Of a stretch of DNA of 10,244 nucleotides, positions 5,499 through 10,244 are shown one piece after another (position 1 is the first letter of the stretch; each line of letters starts with the position of its first letter). Under the pieces are notes generated by a model, which ran no database searches, was not told the DNA's origin, and saw nothing but the letters and a program-made list of their open reading frames with translations. Source of the stretch: Actinomycetes bacterium (GTDB lineage Bacteria > Actinomycetota > Actinomycetes > S36-B12 > UBA5976); assembly GCA_021784375.1 (NCBI GenBank), contig JAJXSV010000068.1:1-10244 (forward strand), in the 5' to 3' direction. The translations under genes and the position numbers were made by a program.

Positions 5499-7019
5499 CC
5501 GCAGCAGCACGTTGCGGTCGCTCGGTGCGCCCTCGAGCACGTCGAGCACGTGCTCGCCCTCCTGGCGCTGCCAGTTGTTGGCGGCCAGCCAACGCGAGAG
5601 GCCGGCGACGGCATCGTTGTCGCCGAGGTCCGCGAGATCGGGGCGCACGGTGCCGTGGTGATCGAAGACGTAGGTGGCGATCACCAGGTGCGACGCGTTC
5701 TCGAGCAGTTCCACGACGCGCGACTGTTGCGGCCAGTCGATGAGCGACGACGTGCGCACATGCCAGAAGCCATGGGCCTCGTGATCGCCATGGAAGGTGA
5801 TCTCGTGGCGGTGGGTGTGGCCGGCGAGCCAGAGGACCACCTTGGGGAATTGGAGCAGCAATGCCACCACCTCATCGGCGAGGGCCGGGGCCCGATCGTC
5901 GATGGTGTACCCGTTCACGAGGGTGTCGATCGGGTGGTGTGACATGACGATGACATAGCGATCACCGGCGGCCTGCAGGACGTCGCGCAGCCATTCGAAC
6001 TGCGTGCGGTCGACGCAGCCGTGCCAGCCGCCGTGCCGGTTCACGGTGTCGAGCGCGACCAGCAGCACGCTGTCGCCGAGTTCCCGCGTCCAATAGGCGT
6101 TGCGATTGCTCACGTTCTCCGCGGAGAAGCCGTGGCCGTGGCCGCAGGCGAGGTGGGCGGCCGCGTAGTCCCCGGCCTGCATGAAGCCCCGTTCGGCATC
6201 AGCGGTCACCGGCACGGTCGGCCAATCCGGCACCGCGGGGAAGGTGGCGGGACCGATGGGGGAGAAGTCGAGCAGCAGCTTCACCACATCGACGCCAGCG
6301 CCGGCACGGGTGATGCGGCGGTCGCCCGTCGTCATCGCCTGCACGGTGTCGTCGGGCGGGGTCACCCCCTGCAGCAGCGCATCGTGGTTGCCGTGGATGG
6401 CCAGCCACTCGTGGTGCAGACCAGGCGAGGTCACCGCCCGTTGGGCCACCGTGAAGAAGCCCGGGATGGTGGGAAAGCCGTGGAGGCGGCGCGGAAGGTC
6501 GTCGGCGCCTCCCTCAGGATGCCAGTAGCGATCGTCGGGATCACTGGGGCCACCCACGCCCTCCCAGCGTCCCGGGTCACCGCTCGCGGGTTCCACCGAG
6601 CCGCCGTCGAGGAGCGTGTGATACCAGCGCATCTCGTTCCATTGGGCGTTGTCCACCGTGTCACCGGTGATCACGACGACGTCGATCGGCGCACCCGACG
6701 GCCCCGACTGGATGGCGTTGGCCGCGTCGATGGCAGACGCCAGCACCTGGGTCGTGAGCATCTCCTGTGGCCGGTAGACCCCGACGTAGCCGATGGCCTC
6801 GGCGAAGACGCTGTCGGGATCCGCGTAGCGATCGAAGTACTCGACCCGCGACGGCGACTGCGCATCGCAGATGTGGAGGTCGGACAGATGGATGAGGGAG
6901 GCCAGCGACTGCCAGTCGGCGTCCACGTCGATGGGTTCGCCCGGCATCGGGATCACGGCTCGGAACTCGCCGGGCACGCGGGGCGACCGCGTGAGCCGGG
7001 AGGCGCGCGTGTCACTCAT
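5484..7019 (-). CDS. metallophosphoesterase, TIGR03767 (PPA1498-like) family
   Basis: A 511-residue calcineurin-like phosphoesterase that should hydrolyse a phosphate ester or diester with two metal ions. The full metal-binding set is present in order: D47-x-H49 (LSDLH), G119-D120 with D123-N124 (GDTVDN), G210-N211-H212-D213 (GNHD), H361 and H362 (VMSHHP), and G400-H401-T-H403 (GHTH). The block after the first motif (CDAQSPSRVEYFDRY) and the long insert between GDTVDN and GNHD match the actinobacterial PPA1498-like family as I remember it. There is no signal peptide, Tat motif or membrane helix, so it should act in the cytoplasm. The ATG at 7019 overlaps the stop of the transporter ATPase gene by 8 nt (ATGAGTGA) and lacks a good Shine-Dalgarno, which points to translational coupling. 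It is the last gene of the importer operon and may act on what the importer brings in. The substrate is unknown. Confidence 0.85.
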   Translation of the reverse strand: MSDTRASRLTRSPRVPGEFRAVIPMPGEPIDVDADWQSLASLIHLSDLHICDAQSPSRVEYFDRYADPDSVFAEAIGYVGVYRPQEMLTTQVLASAIDAANAIQSGPSGAPIDVVVITGDTVDNAQWNEMRWYHTLLDGGSVEPASGDPGRWEGVGGPSDPDDRYWHPEGGADDLPRRLHGFPTIPGFFTVAQRAVTSPGLHHEWLAIHGNHDALLQGVTPPDDTVQAMTTGDRRITRAGAGVDVVKLLLDFSPIGPATFPAVPDWPTVPVTADAERGFMQAGDYAAAHLACGHGHGFSAENVSNRNAYWTRELGDSVLLVALDTVNRHGGWHGCVDRTQFEWLRDVLQAAGDRYVIVMSHHPIDTLVNGYTIDDRAPALADEVVALLLQFPKVVLWLAGHTHRHEITFHGDHEAHGFWHVRTSSLIDWPQQSRVVELLENASHLVIATYVFDHHGTVRPDLADLGDNDAVAGLSRWLAANNWQRQEGEHVLDVLEGAPSDRNVLLRLAKR

Positions 7020-8103
7020 CGATGAGGGCCACCGCTTCCTGGTGCTGGATCACGACCTCGTTCGTCATGGCGCGTGCCATGACCTCGGTGCCAGCGGTGA
7101 AGTCGCGGGCGATCACACTGGGCATGTCGACGAGGAGGAACTGCCCGGCGTCGAGCTTCACCGTGAGCCGGGTGACCGAGCCGAAGAACGAGGTGGAGCT
7201 CACGACACCGCTGGAACCGTCGGACGCCCCATCCCGGCTCACCAGGGAAACCGACTCGGGACGCAGCAGGGCGTTGGCGGCACCCCCGATGGGGATCTCG
7301 TCTGAGCCGGTGGCTACCGCCAGCGCGCGGCCGAGCACCTCCACCGTGCCATCGCCGGCGACCGTGGTCGGCACGGCATTGTTCGTGCCCACGAAACTGG
7401 CGACGAAGGGCGTCGCCGGGCGCGCGTACAGCACCGCCGGCACGTCGAGCTGCTCGAGGTTGCCGGCACGCATGACACCGACGCGGTCCGCGATGGCCAT
7501 CGCCTCCTCCTGGTCGTGCGTGACGAACAGGGTGGTGATGCCGACCTCGATCTGCAGCCGCCGGATCTCATCGCGCAACTGCGTGCGGACCTTGGCGTCG
7601 AGCGCGGAGAGCGGTTCGTCGAGCAGCAGCACATCGGGCTGGATGGCGATGGCCCGGGCGAGTGCGACGCGCTGGGCCTGACCGCCGGACATGGCGTGCG
7701 GGTAGCGGTCACGCTGCTCACCCAGCCCCACCAGTTCGAGCAACTCGGCGGCTCGCTTCAGGCGCTCGGGCTTGGCCACCCGCCGGACGCGCAGCCCGAA
7801 GGCGACGTTCTCCGCGGCGGTGAGGTTCGGGAAGAGCGAGTACGACTGGAACACCATGCCCATGTTGCGCTTGGACGCGGGGATGGCCGTGATGTCCCTT
7901 CCACCGACGATGATCTCGCCGGAGTCCGGCTGGTCGAGGCCGGCGAGCAACCGCAGGGCCGTCGTCTTGCCACAACCCGAGGGACCGAGCAGGGCGATGA
8001 GCTCACCCGGCTGCAGGGTGAGGTTCAGGTTGTCGAGGGCGACAACAGGACCGAAGGTGCGACGCAGGTTGCGGAGTTCGACCCCCGTGCTGGTGCGTTC
8101 CAT
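7012..8103 (-). CDS. ABC importer ATP-binding protein (PotA/FbpC/PhnT type)
   Basis: A 363-residue ATPase that drives solute uptake through the two permeases encoded just upstream. Visible motifs are the Walker A GPSGCGKTT (40-48), Q-loop Q86 (VFQSYSLFP), signature MSGGQAQR (138-145), Walker B LLLDEP (159-164), D-loop SALD and H-loop H196 (THD). The segment after about residue 225 is the regulatory TOBE-like domain found in the polyamine, ferric iron and 2-aminoethylphosphonate importer ATPases. The ATG at 8103 is chosen because AGGAAGG (8117-8111) sits 7 nt before it and the permease stop is only 2 nt away; an upstream in-frame ATG (8157) would lie deep in the permease gene and add 18 non-conserved residues. 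The substrate class cannot be told from the ATPase alone. The stop overlaps the phosphoesterase start. Confidence 0.93.
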   Translation of the reverse strand: MERTSTGVELRNLRRTFGPVVALDNLNLTLQPGELIALLGPSGCGKTTALRLLAGLDQPDSGEIIVGGRDITAIPASKRNMGMVFQSYSLFPNLTAAENVAFGLRVRRVAKPERLKRAAELLELVGLGEQRDRYPHAMSGGQAQRVALARAIAIQPDVLLLDEPLSALDAKVRTQLRDEIRRLQIEVGITTLFVTHDQEEAMAIADRVGVMRAGNLEQLDVPAVLYARPATPFVASFVGTNNAVPTTVAGDGTVEVLGRALAVATGSDEIPIGGAANALLRPESVSLVSRDGASDGSSGVVSSTSFFGSVTRLTVKLDAGQFLLVDMPSVIARDFTAGTEVMARAMTNEVVIQHQEAVALIDE

Positions 8104-8105
8104 TC

Positions 8106-8876
8106 CTAGGCCTTCCTGCGGCGATCTGCGAACGAGATGAGGACGAGCAATACCCACGCGAAGGCGAGGCTGGCCACGGACAGCGCCACCGAGAGCGACG
8201 CATCGGATTGCCCGACGGTGGCGATCCAGGTGGGGAAGGTGTTCCAGAGCATGAGCGATGCCATCGTGAACTCCCCGAGCACCAGCGCGATGGTGAGGAA
8301 CATGGCACCGAAGATGCCCGATCGGAGGTTGGGCGCCACGATGCGTACGAGCACGGTGAACCAGGACGCACCCAGGCCCCGGGCGGCGTCGACGATGGTC
8401 TTGACGTCCAGGTTCATGAGCCCCGCGTCGAGGGCGCGGAAGGTGAAGGGCATGGCGAGCACCACGTACTCGAAGCCGAGCAGGTCGGCCGACCCCAGCC
8501 AGGACACGGGCATCACATTGACGACCCCGAGGACGAGCACGATGGGCGGGATGACCAGGGGCTGGAGCGAGATGAACTCGACGAGTCGCCGGTACTTCTT
8601 GGCCCCCAGATGCACCATGGTGACCGTCGGCACCATGATGGCCAGTGAGAGCACCACCGAGATGACGGTGAGCCGCAGGGTCAGCATGACGACGTCCCGC
8701 AGGTCCGTCTGCTGGAAGATCGCGCGGTAGGCGTTGAGTCCGTGCGTCCCGTTGTTCTCCCGCAGGGAGAACTCGGTGGCGCTCACGAGCGGGAGCATGA
8801 AGTACAGCGCGATCAACGCCAGGATGGCCCAGGCGAAGATGTGCCGTTCGCGGCGGCGCCTCACTACTGCAGCCAT
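8106..8876 (-). CDS. ABC importer permease, second subunit (PotC/FbpB/PhnV type)
   Basis: A 256-residue inner-membrane protein with about six hydrophobic segments: one near residues 13-32, others around 65-88, 105-125, 135-150, 187-207 and 228-250. The cytoplasmic coupling motif (EAA loop) that docks on the ATPase is at about 163-186, DAARGLGASWFTVLVRI then APNL. The arginine-rich start (MAAVVRRRRERH) is typical of a cytoplasmic N-terminus. The ATG at 8876 overlaps the stop of the first permease gene by 13 nt. There is no good Shine-Dalgarno, so initiation probably depends on coupling. A GTG at 8864, four codons later, is a possible alternative start. The frame is open much further upstream (to 9332), but that part is antisense-free shadow of the first permease gene in another frame and has no transporter features. 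Confidence 0.9.
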   Translation of the reverse strand: MAAVVRRRRERHIFAWAILALIALYFMLPLVSATEFSLRENNGTHGLNAYRAIFQQTDLRDVVMLTLRLTVISVVLSLAIMVPTVTMVHLGAKKYRRLVEFISLQPLVIPPIVLVLGVVNVMPVSWLGSADLLGFEYVVLAMPFTFRALDAGLMNLDVKTIVDAARGLGASWFTVLVRIVAPNLRSGIFGAMFLTIALVLGEFTMASLMLWNTFPTWIATVGQSDASLSVALSVASLAFAWVLLVLISFADRRRKA

Positions 8877-9778
8877 TTGGCGGCTCGCTTCTGGGTGGCG
8901 TTGTAGATGGACATGGCGATGGCGACGATGACGATCATGCCGAAGCCCAGCGCGAAGCCGAGGTTGGCCTTGTCCGCGATGACGTTGCCGGAGAGCAGCG
9001 AGCCGATCTGCAGGGGCACGAGGGGCAGGGTGCCCGACGTGAGCGCGCGCGCGGTCGCGTACGCCGCGAAGGCGTTGGCGAACAGCAGCAGGAAGGCGCC
9101 GGCCACCGGCGCGAAGAGGATGGGCCCGCCCACGTGCAGCCAGTACTGGCGTGTGCTCGCGCCCAGGTTGGTTGCGGCCTCGCGCCACTCCCGCTTCTGC
9201 GCGTCGAGCGCAGGGAGGATGACGATGACCATGAGTGGGATCTGGAAGTACAGGTAGACGAGCAGGAGTCCGCTGAACCCGAAGAGCGTCCACCGGCCGC
9301 CGTAGATGTCGATGCCGATGCGCTGCAGCCACTCAGTGACCATGCCGTAGGTACCGAGTGCGGCGATGAACATGAAGGCAAGTGGGATCCCGCCGGTGTT
9401 GGCGAAGACGCCTGCTGCCGTCTGCACGATCTTGCGCAACCAGGTGTTCCCGGTCTTGAGCAGCGCGTAGGTGGCGGCGAATCCGACGAGGGTCCCGGTA
9501 CTCGCGGACCACAGCGAGAGCTTGAGGCTCTCCACGAAGGAGTCGAAGTAGATGGTCTGGATGCTCTCTGCGACATTGGCCAGCGTCCAGTGGTGCTGCT
9601 GATCCTGGAAGGCCTTGATGACCACCATGATGGTCGGGGCGCCGAAGAAGATGAGCGTGTAGACGAAGAAGGGGAGGAGTCCGGCCAGGTTCCGCGCCTT
9701 GCGCAGCACCCGCCGACGACGCACCGCGCGGCTGGGGCGAACCCCAGCCGCGACGGTGGACTGCGTCAGGATCGACAC
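8864..9778 (-). CDS. ABC importer permease, first subunit (PotB/PhnU type)
   Basis: A 304-residue inner-membrane protein and the partner of the second permease. Hydrophobic segments fall near residues 31-56 (LAGLLPFFVYTLIFFGAP), 88-107, 123-141, 165-191, 218-242 and 274-292. The EAA coupling loop is at about 199-221 (REAATNLGASTRQYWLHVGG). The N-terminus carries a run of arginines and lysines before the first helix, as expected for the cytoplasmic side. I place the start at GTG 9778, one base after the TGA of the solute-binding protein gene, with a weak GAAG a few bases upstream. A TTG at 9805 in the same frame would overlap that gene by 26 nt and add nine residues (MRRTGRRSD); it cannot be excluded. 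The gene overlaps the second permease gene by 13 nt. Confidence 0.88.
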   Translation of the reverse strand: MSILTQSTVAAGVRPSRAVRRRRVLRKARNLAGLLPFFVYTLIFFGAPTIMVVIKAFQDQQHHWTLANVAESIQTIYFDSFVESLKLSLWSASTGTLVGFAATYALLKTGNTWLRKIVQTAAGVFANTGGIPLAFMFIAALGTYGMVTEWLQRIGIDIYGGRWTLFGFSGLLLVYLYFQIPLMVIVILPALDAQKREWREAATNLGASTRQYWLHVGGPILFAPVAGAFLLLFANAFAAYATARALTSGTLPLVPLQIGSLLSGNVIADKANLGFALGFGMIVIVAIAMSIYNATQKRAAKWLQ

Positions 9779-9779
9779 G

Positions 9780-10244
9780 TCAGATCTTCGACCAGTTCTG
9801 CGCAACCGTGACCTTGGCCAGCAGGATCTGCACGAGCGTGGCGAACGTGGGCTTGGCGCTTGCCGGCATCGCCGGCAGTGCCGCCAGGTACGTCTTGTTC
9901 GCAGTGCGTGCCTTGGTCATGGCTGCGAGACGGATCGGACGGGCGCCACCCTTGAGCCAGAGGTTCTGACCGGCGTCGCTGTAGAGGAACTCCTCCCACA
10001 GCTTGGCGGCGGCGGGGTGCGGGCTGTTCTTCACGATGGCCTGGGCGTAGAAGCCGCCGTACTGGGCATCGGACGGCACGACGACCTTCCAGTCGACCTT
10101 GCCGGTCGTCTCATCCTTGTACTTGGCCTGCAGGTAGTCCCAGTCCAGCGTGATCGGGGTCTGGCCCGACTGCACGGTGGCAGGCGTCGCCTGCACCGGG
10201 ATGAAGTTGCCCGCAGCCTTCAGCTTCGAGAAGAAGTCGATGCC
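9780..10244 (-). CDS. ABC importer solute-binding protein, C-terminal part (5' end outside window)
   Basis: The C-terminal 154 residues of a periplasmic-type (in actinobacteria, usually lipid-anchored) solute-binding protein. The frame runs off the window at 10244, so signal peptide and N-terminal lobe are not seen. The diagnostic stretch for the PotD/AfuA-like binding proteins is GGFYAQAIVKNSPHP, followed by AAAKLWEEFLYSDAGQNLWL and ARPIRL: a final core strand with a helix in which the domain is commonly annotated as SBP_bac_6 or SBP_bac_8. It is the first gene of the operon visible here and is followed one base later by the first permease. It delivers the solute to the permeases; which solute is not readable from this part. 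Confidence 0.88.
   Translation of the reverse strand, partial: GIDFFSKLKAAGNFIPVQATPATVQSGQTPITLDWDYLQAKYKDETTGKVDWKVVVPSDAQYGGFYAQAIVKNSPHPAAAKLWEEFLYSDAGQNLWLKGGARPIRLAAMTKARTANKTYLAALPAMPASAKPTFATLVQILLAKVTVAQNWSKI

Noticed and set aside
6021..7025. Plus-strand open frame (334 codons) opposite the phosphoesterase gene
   Set aside because: The phosphoesterase frame carries all five metal-binding motifs; the opposite product is His/Arg/Val-rich noise.
8876..9332. Upstream extension of the second permease frame
   Set aside because: The additional 152 codons are read in a different frame over the first permease gene and have none of its hydrophobic segments; the ATG at 8876 fits a coupled start.
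1..10244. CRISPR arrays, tRNA or rRNA genes, insertion sequences, defence systems
   Set aside because: Reading both strands showed no regular repeat-spacer pattern, no cloverleaf-like segment between genes, no transposase and no nuclease-type effector; almost all bases are accounted for by metabolic and transport genes.

Overview
The window is GC-rich chromosomal DNA from an actinobacterium (class Actinomycetes; I cannot name the order). The grounds are the strong G/C bias at third codon positions, GTG and TTG starts, frequent stop/start overlaps, and a block of gene families that are largely actinobacterial: a DUF2771-like lipoprotein, DUF3027, DUF2530 and a TIGR03767 (PPA1498-like) metallophosphoesterase. 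I see no rRNA, tRNA, CRISPR array, insertion sequence or phage gene. Nearly all of it is coding.

Left part (1-3076): a small lipoprotein gene and a DUF3027 gene form an 8-nt overlapping plus-strand pair. A short two-helix membrane protein of the DUF2530 type runs the other way and overlaps the 3' end of the DUF3027 gene by 138 nt. After a 117-nt divergent spacer comes an NCS2-family purine permease of the AzgA/PbuG type. It ends at a perfect 13-bp GC-rich hairpin that looks like a terminator.

Middle part (3077-5498): guaA (GMP synthase) starts at a TTG behind a strong ribosome binding site. It is followed after 63 nt by a peptidase S51/cyanophycinase-like serine hydrolase. The permease and guaA are both purine genes: one imports nucleobases, the other makes GMP from XMP. 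The hairpin between them suggests separate transcription. An imperfect hairpin lies where the S51 gene meets the convergent operon on the other strand.

Right part (5484-10244, minus strand): a tightly packed ABC importer operon. In order of transcription it encodes a solute-binding protein (only the C-terminal 154 residues are in the window), two permeases, an ATPase of the PotA/FbpC/PhnT type, and a cytoplasmic metallophosphoesterase whose start overlaps the ATPase stop by 8 nt. Junctions are 1 to 2 nt gaps or 8 to 13 nt overlaps, so the five genes are probably one translationally coupled unit. The last gene suggests that the imported solute is a phosphorus compound, such as a phosphonate, phosphomonoester or phosphodiester, that is hydrolysed inside the cell. 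This is inference from context and is the most interesting idea in the window. Otherwise the window looks like ordinary core and metabolic actinobacterial sequence, without a clear new defence or mobile system.
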